DNA of 64,000 bases from Callipepla californica brunnescens (GCA_023055505.1 JALIRH010000049.1:2170001-2234000); one strand, 5' to 3'; shown: positions 50,150 through 61,465, counted from the first letter of the stretch. Numbers and translations: made by a program. Notes: generated from the letters alone by a model not told the origin.

Positions 50150-50349
50150 GGGCTAGGGCTAGGGTAGAGGGGCTCAGGCTAGCTCTTGGGTTTGAGGGGC
50201 TAGGTTTAGAGGGCTACGGATAGAGCGGCTAGGGTTAGAGGGGCCTGGGTTAAAGGGGCTCGGGTTGGAGGGGCCAGGATTAGAGGGACTAGGGTTTGAG
50301 CAGCCATGGTTAGAGGGGCCAGAGTTAGAGGGGCTAGGGTTAGAGGTGT
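50150..50349 (+). repeat. Degenerate TTAGGG-like minisatellite
   Basis: About 200 bases of words such as GGGCTAGGGT, GGGTTAGAGGGGCT and AGGGGCCAG, repeating at roughly 18-20 bases. The G-rich strand is plus. It resembles diverged interstitial telomeric repeat mixed with AGGGGCT spacers. Confidence 0.7.
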
Positions 50350-52229
50350 CAAAAATGCCCGGAATCCAATCCGATTTTTCCAATATTTTATTACAATCAA
50401 AATGTGGAAAGCAATAAGCAAACAGCGCTGGCTGTGCCGGGGAGCGTCTGCTGACTTAAATTCAATCGGACACTGAATCACTTGAGGGGAGGATACTGAT
50501 GTTTGTGATAGAACACGTCCACCAGGTGTGCAGCTACATCACTAAGAACAGAGTTTGCCCCCTGACTGGAATGCTGCGTTACAGCCCCAGAATTACAAAA
50601 GATTGATCACACTGCAGCACACAGTGCTTCATGGAGGGCTGTCACATCTGCAGCCCCCAGATGCCACTGCCATTGGTTTCTCTGAGCTCCTGCTTACAGC
50701 CAGCACTCAGCTTTCTGTTCTTAAGGCAGCAAGGACAGCGTGCTGTCGTTTCCACAACGCGGTGTCTCTGCAGGCACGCTGCGAGCACAGGGAAGCCAAG
50801 ACTACACAGCACCTTAGTGTTCACACTTAAGGTTTCATCTGTACTTCATACATCCCTGAAAATCATTTAACTACAAAACCTGAGGTAGAAAAAACAACTG
50901 CACACCTGGTCTATACGTGTTATTAATATGCACCCGTATCGATTTTTAGTCAAGATGCAGTTCAGTAACTCCTTGGAAGAAACACAAAGAGTACACACAC
51001 TGAGAGCAAGAGGACCTTATCAGTGGCATGTCATAGCAACGCAGTATGGAGTATTTTTTAGTCACGGTGTTAACTCAAAACAGCTACTACGCTTTCGAAC
51101 AGAACCCAACTTATTTCATGTGAGCTTTCGAGCATATCCAGAGTCCTTGAGAGCAGGAGAAATCAGAAGCGATGTTGTCCTACACCTCAAGGAACACTTC
51201 CTACCCCTTCAGGATACAAACCTTTAACACGACCACGGCAACCACAGCATTTCCATCCAATAAAAGAATAAGCCAAAGAAAGAAAAATAAATGTCAACCA
51301 AGTTTATTTTGCTTTCAAGTAGTGTTCTTTAAGCACTGCAGCATGGCAGACAATGTAAGTCAGTAAAAGTCATCTCCAAAGCCAGAGGGTTTATTTTATT
51401 TTATTTTTATTTTCTGAGTAGTTCAAAAGACGCAGCCTATTCTAACAGGATAAATATTTTAACCATTTCACTTTGAGTTAATGAAGGCTCACAAATGAGC
51501 AACGCTCCTCACTGAGGAAAACTAAAAGCTGCTGTCGACAAAGCGACAGCACACACACAAAAGCAAAAGAACTGTGTAAAAACAACTAACTGTTCTGTGT
51601 TCCCATCCTCTTTAGAAGTCGCTTTACAATGGGATGATACGCACATGACCTTGCTGCAAACTTGCCACACATGTAAGCCCAGCCTTTACCCACTCAAGTT
51701 CAAAGAGCTGCTAACTGACCAAAAAATTGCAGCACTATCATCCTCTGCTTAACAAACTGTTGTAGTCATTACTGTCTCTCCCAGACTGCAGGGCAGGCTA
51801 GAAAGAAGGTGATCCCAAATTAAGAATGGATACTCTTACAGGAAATGGTATCGTTTAGCAATACAGTCCTTCACAGTTTATGTTTTGCCTCTTTTCCCCT
51901 CAGCCACAAAAACGGGCATGAAATAATTACTTTGAAAACGCATTAATTTTCAATTCATGCAAACCTGCATAAAGATGACCCACCAACAGCTGAAACAACG
52001 GCAGGATATTTCAGAGAGCATTTCTTATACAAAAAACACATGAGAAAAAGGGCCACTCGGTGACATTTTAATTTACAGATCGGCATCGTTTTGGTCAACA
52101 AATATCCAAGTGCTGTTTTCTGCTGTCACAACAAAGCGGCTGTACAAAAAGAAAACCGCAGAACTCGTTTTTTAATCACATGCTATAAATAAGAGCTGCA
52201 CTTCTTTTAAGGACCCGTGCCAAAGATAC
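50350..52229. other. No gene recognised; expected 3' end of the XPO1-like pseudogene not found
   Basis: The minus-strand direction of the XPO1-like exons would put the final coding exon here, but I find no match to the acidic C-terminal part of exportin-1. A minus-strand AATAAA lies at 50387-50392. An AT-rich run is at 51390-51415. No other feature is supported. Confidence 0.45.
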
Positions 52230-52444
52230 CTTGATTTGGAGCAGGAAATCCCATAGGTGTTCCTTGAAAGAAGTAATATCCTGGTTTAAACTGAAGAGTC
52301 CTGTCACAAACAGGAGATCAGCAACACACTCCTCAATAAACATTTGGTTGTTCACTGGATTTCCAGGATTTCATGGAGTACTTATTTTTCCCTCTTCTAC
52401 CAAGTTGAATATGTCTGCAAGCACTGATGGGTGCACTGTCAAAC
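52230..52444 (-). pseudogene. XPO1: XPO1-like exon A (penultimate region), broken
   Basis: It encodes ...NLVEEGKIST, then TGA at 52373-52371, then NPGNPVNNQ, and later FVTGLFSLNQDI...FLLQIK before a GT donor at 52229-52228. The block between ADLL and FVTGLF lacks about 14 codons that exportin-1 has. The bases just before the exon are GG instead of the AG acceptor. Confidence 0.8.
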
Positions 52445-52544
52445 CCGACCAGACCAAAATTATCCATATGTTGTTATGATTCAGAACAGGAATACAACAT
52501 TTTGATGTCTGAAAGGTTTGTTTCCATCTGGCTCACAATCTTAC

Positions 52545-52679
52545 CAGCAGTGTGTGAAGCGTCTGTTACAACAGAGAAGATGTGCTGAACAATATCACAG
52601 AAATACGTCTGACAGAAACTCTGAGCAGCAGACTCTTCCTGTGCAGCATCTTGTAGCAGAGTATAAAGTACCCGAAGCC
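52545..52679 (-). pseudogene. XPO1: XPO1-like exon B
   Basis: 135 bases, open, with AG acceptor and GTAAGA donor. It reads LRVLYTLLQDAAQEE...QTYFCDIVQHIFSVVTD...SHTAG. Phase joins exon C upstream through a split glycine codon. Confidence 0.85.
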
Positions 52680-53870
52680 CTGTCATCGGAGAAAACGGCC
52701 ACAGTCATGGTGTACACCAGTGTGGTTAAATCACGCTCCCTTTATTACCCAGACTGCCTTATTCTTGTAGTGTTTAGGACAGGGGCGGACAGAGAATAGC
52801 ACACAATCATTGGCTGAGAGCCTTGAAGAAAAACAACTTTAAAACAACTCCCAACAATTAACAGCAGTGAGAAACACGTTCTGGAGGAGGTAACTTTTGA
52901 TATCCTCCTACTCCTACAAAATACAGGCAGGAATGCATCAGCGGCGGATGTGAAAGGCGGTGCTGGCCGGGCGTCCCCTGCTTCAAAGTGCACTTTTCCT
53001 CTCCCACTCGCCACAGACCATCTCCTGCTTTTACTTTTCTCGAGGCTCACACAGTGCAGTTTCCTTTGAGCACCGGATCAGCGCGGCCACTGCATAACAC
53101 AGAGCCCAAAGGGAACACCTGCTAGCTAAGCAGAATAGACTACCAAGGACAGCTTACTCTAAAAATACCTCTAGAGACAATTATCAGCAGTCCTGTGAGG
53201 CCTTTTTGCTGAAGGCTGAACAACATCATCACAGAAGTTTCCCACAGACGTCTTGGCAGCTGGGGTTGCTCAGCTGAAGCAGCTCATGTCCGCCTTGTTG
53301 TTGCGGGAATTCTTCAACAAAGCCCTGAAAAAACGGCATCAAGGATGAACAAAACTACACCAAAAGCTTCACGCATCTTTCTGCCTTTTCAAAGCAAGAC
53401 AAACATCCCAAGAGATTCTGACAAGCACTGCCAAGTGTTACACTCATCATTTTCACGGCATTTCCTCAGGCAGCCGGCAGAAGGAGGAAGCCACATCTGC
53501 ACAGAGCACCAACTCTGAAGGCAGAGCCATGAAGAACCAACCACACAACTTCACTGCTACAAACAAGAGAATCTCTAGGAAGAGATGGACTAGTTAATTA
53601 GCAATTACACACACACAGTTGCTTCACTAGCTGAAATGCAACGCAAAGGTATCTTTCATCCCTCCCAAACAGAAACAACTGGCTAAGACCGGGGCGGCTT
53701 CACAGCAATCATTTCTATCCAGAGATGGAGAGCTCTTACAATTCATGGCATTTATGCAGCTATTCCGAACCTTCCTCAGCAACTCCCATCCTGGAGGGCA
53801 TTCAATTACTCAAGTGCAACAGAAACAGCTTCTCAATGAAACCTGAGGTGAAGTTTAACTCACTGTTATT

Positions 53871-53895
53871 AAAAAAAAAAAAAAAAAAAAAAAAA
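53871..53895 (+). repeat. Poly(A) tract
   Basis: 25 consecutive A on the plus strand, within an intron of the XPO1-like pseudogene. No retroelement body is obvious upstream. Confidence 0.8.
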
Positions 53896-54365
53896 GCCTT
53901 ATTCCCTTAGTCTAAGGAACCTCCATTTCTTTATGTCACAGCCAGCTCCCAGTCTGAATTCACTCACCAAGCATTCATTTATCTGCTGTCTTTTTCACTG
54001 ACAACTCAGAAACTATCCCAGTGAGGCAAGATGCCAAACAGTGCAGGGAGCACAATGAGAACTGAAGCAGAACACCAGTTTCAGGAGCACTGAGCTGCTG
54101 CATCAGTTCAGCCCATTCATAAAAACCTTCACCCTGAAGAGAAAGTGTGCAGGAACTGTAACAGTGCCCTCTCCAGTGAGCGAAACTGCATCCAACTATT
54201 TCAGGGCATTGATGGATAGCTGGCTGTCAGCTTGAAATCGAGACAGGAAAATACTGCCCGTCTGCAGCAAATACAATGTACAACAGGGGTGACTGAACAC
54301 TGTGTGTGACTAAAGATGCAGGAAAGCAACAGTCTCTGTACTCAGCGCTTAAAACTTCCTTTCAC

Positions 54366-54534
54366 CTCTATCTGCAACATTTCTCATTGTATGCTTGAAA
54401 GCCCAAATAACAGAATCCAAAACAAGTCTGAACTGTGCAGCTGGAATGGCCAGAAATGCTGGGAAGCAATGAGAATTTACAGCCTGGAGCAGCAAGAAAA
54501 AGGTTGTTCTATGTTCAGGATATTCTTCAAAGCT
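54366..54534 (-). pseudogene. XPO1: XPO1-like exon C
   Basis: 169 bases, open. It reads SFEEYPEHRTTFFLLLQ, then AVNSHCFPAFLAIP and WAFKHTMRNVADR. A long pyrimidine tract precedes the AG acceptor, and the donor is GTGAAA. This is the best conserved exon. Confidence 0.88.
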
Positions 54535-55328
54535 CTGAGAGCAGGGAGGGGGGCAGAGGGAAAGAAGGGGGGAGGAAACAATACACCAGTCAGAACAACA
54601 CACCAGTCAGTCAGTCAAAGCTTTCTGAACAGCTCAAAGATCTACCAGAACATCACCTGCTACGAGTGAGTCAATATCCAATGTGGAATAGCATTCAGAT
54701 CTCAGGTTTAAAGAAACTTGAAAAGAAAACAAAGGATGCAGTTCCAAGATTCCCAGCAACATTTTTCCCGATACTTTCACCACCACAGCCACATTTTGGC
54801 AGTGCCCAACATTAATTACCACTTGCTCCACAGGCACAGGACAGACGGCCTCAGCAATTAAGCACCCAGCCACCACAGGGATACACTTTCTGATTCACAC
54901 TGCTGCAAAACGGCACTGATCTATTGTGCAAGTGTCTGTTGTAAACCGTAACACAGAAACTCGATCAGCAATGGAAAGCAGCAAAGAAATATTTAAAGAA
55001 CTAATCAATACTTACACTCGAAGTACATATGAATGTACTTGAAGTATACTTCAGCTTCCAGGACCATGACATTCCAAGGACCTGGAACAGAAAAACAACT
55101 CAAATTCATTTCAGAACTGCATCAAGAAATTAAGTCAGTGAGATTAAGACATTCACCTAGACAGCCAGAATTCATGAACCTCACCTTAATTTCCATAGAA
55201 CAGAATAATGCTATGGAAACCACACAGCATAACACGCCCTACCCCCTTTCTTGCAATACCCAAAGACTAGTACTCGCAATATAGAATCCCTTTTGATTTT
55301 CCATTATCCAAATTTAACATGTAAATAC

Positions 55329-55523
55329 CTTATTGATCATATTTAATGTGCACTCAAAACCAGCATCAAAGACCTGAGGTGTTTCAGCAGCAATGTGCCC
55401 ACCCAGCTTGTTAGCAATGACAGCCACAGCACTGAGTACTTCACGTTCTCTAGCAGCTGGAACATTTCTCTGGTAGTCAACGAGAACTGCACCCAACAAG
55501 GGAGGAACAAAGTCTGCAGCAAC
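55329..55523 (-). pseudogene. XPO1: XPO1-like exon D
   Basis: 195 bases, open (65 codons), from VAADFVPPLL through DYQRNVPAARE and NKLGGHIAAETPQVFD to CTLNMINK, with AG acceptor and GTATTT donor. Several residues that are invariant among vertebrate exportin-1 proteins, as I recall them, are changed, for example AAREREV for AAREPEV. Confidence 0.88.
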
Positions 55524-55909
55524 CTAAATCAAGAGCAAGACATGGTTAGAGCAGTGCAGTTACCCAACAAAGCCTCGCACAATGACACAGCAGTTCGGAA
55601 AGAAGCTCCAAGTAAAGTTACACGTCCACATGCTTCCCACACACTGTGTTCATCCAGCAGTGGTCGCTTGAGGGCTCTCTTACACCTTCCTGCTTTGCCT
55701 TAGGACTGCTCTCAGCTGACACTACCCGGAGCAACCCAAACACAGCTCAGGCCTACCCCTGTATGATCTCAGCTTTTCATCCTTCCTGCAGATACTGCAG
55801 CTCCGAAACCAGTTCCTGTGAACAGAACAGTGTTAACTGCACTGCAGCACAAGAGCAGAGTTCCTCCTGAAAATGCTGTACGAACTATTTGTATGAAACA
55901 TTTACTTAC

Positions 55910-56016
55910 CATCTGAGGATCGCTGGACCTGCTCACCCAGCCAGAAGGCAGTTTTAAGGTTTCCCTTTTTACAGTCCTCATCCTTCTAACCAAGGGCTGC
56001 TTTGTTTCCACTTCAC
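55910..56016 (-). pseudogene. XPO1: XPO1-like exon E
   Basis: 107 bases, open, reading GEVETKQPLVRRMRTVKRET...SGWVSRSSDPQM, with AG acceptor and GTAAGT donor. In exportin-1 this exon follows an acidic/NES-groove region of some 330 residues that is missing here. Confidence 0.85.
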
Positions 56017-56978
56017 CTGAAAAGCTGCAAAGCTTCACTGAATCTGGGTGAACACATGTCAACAGATTCCCTTCAACTCGTCCCATACAATTTAGAACGT
56101 TTCATTTTTATACCCAAATGACAAAGAAGGAAGATCTCTCCTTCATATTACGCAGATTAAAACTGTCTCCCCATTACTTCAGCTCCATGTATCCAAGCTG
56201 CAATTTAGTATTCTGATAAACATACAGGTGTTACACAGCAAGCAGGGGAAACTAAATCCTCTCTGCCTATGGAATTACAGTGACACATTTCATTTCTGTA
56301 GGCAACGTCTTCTTCCCATGCTCTTTCCACACACACTTACTGAAAATTAAGCAGCAGAAGAGAAGCTGCTAGTTGGTTCAAAGCAATGCACGTTACTTTG
56401 CTTTGTTAAGGTTACTCTTACTTCATTAGTGCTTCCTTCCTGTGTCCGTGGCATACCTAAAGCAAAATATTTCATCATAAGCCAGATTTCCTCTCCAAAA
56501 CGTTCACAGTGAAAAGGATTCAAGCCTTTTTTGTGACCGAGGGATTCACCGGCCTAAAATTCAGAATGTGACACTTCCCATTCAATTATTCTCATCCATT
56601 TGTTTGCTAGACAGGGCAGCTCACTGAAGAACACAGAGCAGTACAAGCACGCTTTTTCCTCAAACACCTGCCGCTTTAATTTTCTCTGTAGCTCTTCTAC
56701 AACTGAGTTAGTGACAATGCATCTGTCATTACAAAGTTTTAATGCAGCTTCTGAGCTGCTCACATGGAAGGAAATAGGTTTCGTATGTTTAAATACACCA
56801 TACAGATGTGTATTCTTTTATCTGATGTTTATCTGCAGGACTATTAATAGTGCACTGAATCAACCAACAAGTACCAAAGGAAGGGAACTTTTCTGAAGTC
56901 AGCCTTTACACAGAGAAGCCTCTGAATTTAGGAACAGCATCTAAACTTGCACAGTATTTGTACTTAAGCGTGGATTAC

Positions 56979-57176
56979 CTTGGATAATCCAGGCAAATAA
57001 AGCTGTCTCCTTGGAGGAACATCAAACTGCTGACTTCCAGAAAGCAGTGGAGAAGCAGATGGTGAGAACGGACTTTCCCTGCAGAGCTCAGCAGCTAAAT
57101 GATTCCAGTGTTCAAAACAAAGCTCGGAAACTTCAGTTTCTTCTACTTCCGATACCAATCACATATAATGAAGAGC
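56979..57176 (-). pseudogene. XPO1: XPO1-like exon F, with early stop
   Basis: 198 bases beginning ALHYM, then TGA at 57161-57159, then LVSEVEETE...WNHLAAELCRESPFS...SGSQQFDVPPRRQLYLPGLSK. AG acceptor and GTAATC donor. It corresponds to about residues 340-405 of exportin-1. Confidence 0.85.
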
Positions 57177-58369
57177 CTGGAAAAAGTGTTTCAAGCATCT
57201 ATTTACTAATTACTTTGAACACAGAAGTAGATTCAAAGCACATCACTGCAAGTTTTGTGATCCAAATACTGATAAAATGCTGAATGAGAGTACAATTCAC
57301 TAACGAGGTACAGTAACACTGCAGGGACGTTTACTTACTAGTCAAAGTTATGAGCAATGGAGCAACTAAACAAAGCACAGCACCGTGTCAGCTGATGTCA
57401 TTTTGAACGTGAGCATCAATTCTGAAGTAGACTAGTCTAAAGATATCTAAAAAAACAAAATGCAATTGCCAAATCCATCCCTTTCTGTATTATCAGAATT
57501 GCACCCACCCTCTGAGCTTCTACTAGACGTTTTCTTTTAGATCCTCAAGAGAAAAAGAAACAACCCTTAAATGCTTGTTTGAAGGACTGCTGTTCTCAAT
57601 ACTTACTGCTGCTCTGCTTTCCAAATCCTCTGGGAATCTGGAAGAAAACCTTCAGAAACCACACTGCTTATCTGCATCCAATGCAAGACATCTATGAGAA
57701 CATTGTCACCGTTACCAACTAAACAGCCACCATGCAGACTGAAAAGCTCTGAGCCTACCAGTGAACCAAACAGAACGGAGCAATTTATAAAGTAGATTTT
57801 GTTTTCATAGCTAAGACACTCAGCAATTCAAAGCATTTCAGGCAGAGGTCTGATTCGACATCTCTAGCTGAGATCCCTCCCTGACACAGGGATTCAAAAC
57901 CACCTTCACATTATTCCCACACACATCCATTGTTGTCAGCAATTTCACTTTAAATAACTTATCCAGCTTCTTCCACTAGACTAGAAGGCTCCAATGAACC
58001 CACACAGCAATTTCAGAAGATCAGCTACATCCAGAGTAGGAATAGCCAGATCAGAACTGTACAGCTACTTTTAGAAGGCTTTTTTTCCCACACTATGATC
58101 TGTTACACTGTGAGTTACAGCAGTGGAATTTGCAGCAAGTTTAAGCCACTCTAACAAATTTTGTGGAACATTTCAACATCCTAAATTGTTCAGAATTGAG
58201 TTTTGCAGATGTCCATTTGAAGAAGTCAATTTTAGCTATCTTCATGTAATATTCTTGTCTGCTGGACAAGATTTGAAGACTATGCTCCAACTTGCATACA
58301 CACAGGACATTCAAATTCATACTCTTCCAAAGCTTCTCACAAACTCAGGGCGTTTCTGTGCCCTGTCTC
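57177..58369. other. No gene recognised
   Basis: I looked here for the preceding XPO1 exons on the minus strand and found none. Short frames on both strands lack recognisable features. Confidence 0.45.
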
Positions 58370-58715
58370 TGTGCACACACCTGCTGGAGAGGAGTTGGCA
58401 ACCGCTTCAAAAGGCTTCCCCTCGCTCAGAGTGCTTGTAGGATCCCTCTGCCGTGCGGATGTGCCGCCAAACTCTGAGGCTGGAACTCCTTCTGAAGCTC
58501 TTCCCACACTCAGGGCACTTATAGGATCCCTCTCCGGTGTGGAGTGCTGCTGAACTCTGAGGTCAAACTGCTTTTGGTGCCCGTCTCATACTCGGGGCGC
58601 TCAGGGCGTCTTTCTCTCCTGCGTGGAAGCACTGGTGGCGGAAGAGGTGGGTGCTACTCTTGAAATTCTTTGGACACTCAGGGCACTTAAAGGCTCTCTC
58701 TCCCGTGTGAGTGGG
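58370..58715 (-). pseudogene. C2H2 zinc-finger remnant
   Basis: The minus strand encodes three finger-like units in succession. The first is complete (HTGERAFKCPECPKNF, then HLFRH and FH). The second has lost its cysteines and the frame shifts. The third reads YKCPECGKSFRRSS...RHIRT, and a fourth runs into TGA. The HTGE linkers and CPECGKSF words are those of avian C2H2 arrays, which usually bind DNA. No KRAB-like or other effector domain is seen, and the upstream sequence is minisatellite, so this is a decayed fragment. Confidence 0.75.
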
Positions 58716-58827
58716 GTGGGGTGGGACCCATAGAGATCCATAGAGACCCACAGAGACCCATAGACACTGGGATACGTTGGGACCCATAGAGACCCATAGG
58801 GACCCACAGAGACCCATAGGGACCCAC
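58716..58827. repeat. Short-period minisatellite (CCCATAGAGACC)
   Basis: Tandem words GACCCATAGAGACCCATAGG on the plus strand at about 10-12 base spacing. They are related to the inverse-strand GGGTCTCTATGG repeat at 59015-59430. Confidence 0.75.
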
Positions 58828-58872
58828 AGACTCACAGATCTCTGAGGTTGGAAAGGACCTCTGAGCTCATCT
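58826..58872 (-). mobile_element. CR1 LINE 3'-end fragment
   Basis: On the minus strand it reads GAGGTCCTTTCCAACCTCAGAG, the conserved CR1 3'-end word. About 45 bases only. Confidence 0.65.
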
Positions 58873-58877
58873 CGCCA

Positions 58878-58984
58878 GATGTCGGCCAGGTCTACCCATA
58901 GGAAACCGCTTGGAAGATTGTCGGCCAGGTCTACCCATAGGAAATCGCATGGAAGATGTCGGCCAGGTCTACCCATAGGAAGGA
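58878..58984. repeat. Three tandem ~38-bp repeats
   Basis: GTCGGCCAGGTCTACCCATAGGAA occurs three times, starting near 58881, 58919 and 58958 (period 38-39), with small changes in the second half of each unit. It lies beside the CR1 fragment. Confidence 0.8.
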
Positions 58985-59014
58985 ACAGAGAACCCACGCC
59001 TTTCACTCCGCCCT

Positions 59015-59430
59015 CTGTGGGTCCCAGGGTCTCTCTATGGGTCTCTATGGGTTTTTATGGAGTTCCTATGGGTCTCTATGGGTCCCAACGTATCACAGTG
59101 GGACCACATGGGTCTCTATGGATCTCAACTTATCCCGATATCTCCCTATGGGTCACAATCTCTCTAGGGGTCTCTTTACGTCTCTAAGGGACTCTGCGGG
59201 TCCTTATGGCTCTCTATGGGTCTCAATGTCTCTCTATGGGTCTCTGTGGGTCCCTGTGGGTCCCTATGGGTCCCAATGTCTCTCTCTCTATGGGTCCCAA
59301 TAGATCCCTATGGGTCCCTATGGGTCTCTATGGGCCCCAGTGTGTCCTATGAGTCTCTATGGGTCTCTGTGGGTCCCAATGTCTCTCTATGGGTCTCTAT
59401 GGGTCCCTGTGGGTCCCGCTGTCCCTCACT
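59015..59430. repeat. GGGTCTCTATGG-type minisatellite
   Basis: About 400 bases of tandem TATGGGTCTC, TATGGGTCCC and CAATGTCTCTC words with a 10-12 base period on the plus strand, running into the CpG-rich segment. Confidence 0.8.
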
Positions 59431-59439
59431 GTACCGCTC

Positions 59440-59770
59440 ACAGCCCCACACGCCGCTGCCGCTCGGACCCCCGCGGGCTGTGCCCGGTGCAGCCCCGCCC
59501 GCTCCGCCGGACCCTCACCCGCTCCGCCGGGAACAGCCGCGCGGCCTCGGGAACGCGGAACGGAGCCCGGGAACGCGGAACGGAGCCCGGGAACGCGGAC
59601 AGCAGAGCCGCCACATCCGGCGGAAGTGGGGCTGCCGGACAGTCAGCACTTCCGCTCAGCGCCGCCTCACTCACTTCCGCCGGAAGTCGGGCGGCCGCGC
59701 GTCTCCGCCCCACAACTCTCTGTTCCGCCAATCTCCGCCCCACATCTCCGCCCCACAAATGGAGAGCGCG
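59440..59770. promoter_or_regulatory. CpG island with ETS-type sites; candidate promoter
   Basis: A dense run of CpG, unlike the rest of the window. It holds CCGCCCC GC boxes, a CCAAT word at about 59730, and GGAAGT/ACTTCC cores at 59622, 59648 and the near-palindrome 59673-59687. Such ETS doublets mark housekeeping and bidirectional promoters. It could serve a plus-strand gene with an exon at 63809, the zinc-finger remnant on the minus strand, or both. A 20-base tandem repeat (GGGAACGCGGAACGGAGCC type, 59548-59599) lies inside. An ATG at 59759 opens only 37 codons; I do not call it a gene. Confidence 0.65.
59548..59599. repeat. 20-bp tandem repeat in the CpG island
   Basis: CGGGAACGCGGAACGGAGCC occurs twice and begins a third time, with exact 20-base spacing. 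Confidence 0.85.
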
Positions 59771-60060
59771 GAGCTGCGGGACGGGGCAGCGCTCAGAAGG
59801 GCGTCTGCTTCTCACGAGAGCTGCTCGTTTCACGTCAGCCGTCAGGAGGTCGTCACAGCACCGTTGGATTGACGTGCTCATGTTGGCGTTCAGTAGAAAT
59901 CACGAAGCGTTCACGACCTTTTCCACGGCGCTGTAGGGAAGAAAAGGCGTTGCGTTTCCCCTGCGCAGTCAGAAGTGCCCGACTGCGGGTTTTAAGACAG
60001 AGCTCTGCTGACATCGGAAACAGACCAGAGCTACGGAGATCAAAGAAAGTGCATCTGTGA

Positions 60061-61218
60061 GACATCAAAGCCTTTGGCACGGTCTCCCACAGTATTCTCC
60101 TGGGGAAACTGGCAGCCCGTGGTGTGGACAGGTTCACTCTTCTCTGGGTTGAGAATTGGCTAGAGGGCCGTGCCCAGCGGGTGGTGGTAAAGGGAGTCAA
60201 GTCCAGCTGGCATCCCATCACAAGTAGTGTCCCCCAAGGGTTGGTATTGGGGCCCATACTGTTTAGTATCTTTATTGATGACCTGGATGAGGGGATTGAG
60301 TGTACCCTCAGTAAGTTTGCGGATGACACCAAGTTGGGAGGATGTGTCGATCTGCCTGAGGGTAGGGAGGCCCTTCAGCGGGATCTGGATAGGCTGAACA
60401 GCTGGGCTGAGCTCAATGGGATGAGGTTCAATAAGGCCAAGTGCCGGGTCCTGCACTTTGGCCACAATAACCCCATGCAATGCTATAGGCTTGGGGCAGA
60501 ATGGCTTGAGGAGTGTATAGAGGAAAAGGACCTGGGGGTGTTGGTTGATGCTCGGCTCAATATGAGCCGGCAGTGTGCCCAGGTGGCCAAGAAGGCCAAT
60601 GGCATCCTGGCCTGTATTAGGAATAGTGTGGCCAGCAGGAGCAGGGAGGTGATCATCCCCCTGTACTCAGCTCTGGTGCGGCCGCACCTCGAGTACTGTG
60701 TTCAGTTTTGGGCCCCTCACTATAGGAAGGACATCGAGGCACTGTAGCGTGTTCAGAGAAGGGCAACAAAACTGGTGAGGGGTCTGGAGCACAAGTCTTA
60801 TGAGGAGCGGCTGAGGGAGCTGGGATTGTTTAGTCTGGAGAAAAGGAGGCTCAGAGGAGACCTCATCGCACTCTGCCACTTCCTGAAGGGAGGCTGTGGT
60901 GAGGAGGGGGTCGGCCTCTTCTCCCAGGTAACTAATGACAGGACGAGAGGGAATGGCCACAAGTTGTGCCGGGGAAGATTTAGATTAGATTTGAGGAAAA
61001 TTTTTTTCTCTGAGAGAGTGGTCAGGCACTGGAATGGCCTGCCTAGGGAGGGGGTTGAGGCACCGTCCCTAGCGCTGTTCAAGAAGCGTTTAGATGAGGT
61101 GCTGAGGGATTGGATTTAGTAGCTTGTTGGGTAGGGATGGTGGTGTGAGGATGGTTGGACTAGATGATCTTGTAGGTCCTTTCCAACCTAATCAATCTAT
61201 GAATCTGTGAATCTATAA
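60061..61218 (+). mobile_element. CR1 LINE, 5'-truncated, with RT C-terminal part
   Basis: This is the 3' part of CR1 ORF2 (reverse transcriptase) starting at [14 protein letters not shown], with [21 protein letters not shown] (catalytic Asp pair), LGVLVDA and [10 protein letters not shown] words. The frame has one TAG at 60745-60747 and then continues in phase ([10 protein letters not shown], through HWNGLP) to about 61119. The 3' end has the CR1 signature TTGTAGGTCCTTTCCAACC and ends in 8-base ATGAATCT/GTGAATCT repeats. The abrupt 5' start is typical of LINE truncation. It is inactive. Confidence 0.92.
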
Positions 61219-61465
61219 GTCAGAACGTATCAGCTCCTTTGGTTTCATAAACCAAGTCACTACCCATGTTGCCAGCTACAAAATCTGTTAACGTTTATTT
61301 CGTGTCTACCAGAAAGTTCACCAAGGAGCTGTGAGGTGTAGGGTTTTCACTGAAAGGGTGTTGAGCTAAAATTCTGAAAACCTATGTAATCAGTCTCTGT
61401 TCCCTGTGGAGCTAGCAGGAAGGTGCTCCCCTGTGCTTGGGAAAGGGACAGGGTTTTTCTTCAGT

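Larger units (their letters stand above)
52230..57176 (-). pseudogene. XPO1: Exportin-1 (XPO1/CRM1)-like duplicated pseudogene
   Basis: Six exons with canonical-looking introns translate to parts of exportin-1, the karyopherin that carries NES cargo out of the nucleus with RanGTP. In transcription order they are 57176-56979, 56016-55910, 55523-55329, 54534-54366, 52679-52545 and 52444-52230, and their phases join correctly. The introns show a duplicated genomic copy, not a retrocopy. It is broken: TGA at 57161-57159 and at 52373-52371, a GG instead of AG acceptor before the last exon, about 14 codons deleted within that exon, and no exons for roughly the middle 330 residues between the first and second exon (only 962 bases apart). 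That gap covers the NES-binding groove around Cys528 of human XPO1. The N-terminal third is not found upstream. Exon identity rests on remembered XPO1 sequence, which is highly conserved. Confidence 0.85.

Noticed and set aside
50928..51227. Open frame of 99 codons on the plus strand
   Set aside because: No recognisable domain or splice context, and it lies in the expected 3' region of the minus-strand XPO1-like pseudogene; likely chance.
52230..57176. XPO1-like exons as a working paralogue
   Set aside because: Two in-frame stops, a lost acceptor, an internal deletion and missing central exons make a full product impossible from this DNA.
59759..59872. ATG at 59759 as the first exon of the gene at 63809
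   Set aside because: Its 37-codon frame ends in TGA with no clear GT donor of good context before it, so the link is not supported.
58956..60060. Overlapping long frames across 58956-60060 (MGLYGSLWV and proline/arginine-rich)
   Set aside because: They translate the GGGTCTCTATGG minisatellite and then CpG-island sequence in three frames at once; not coding.
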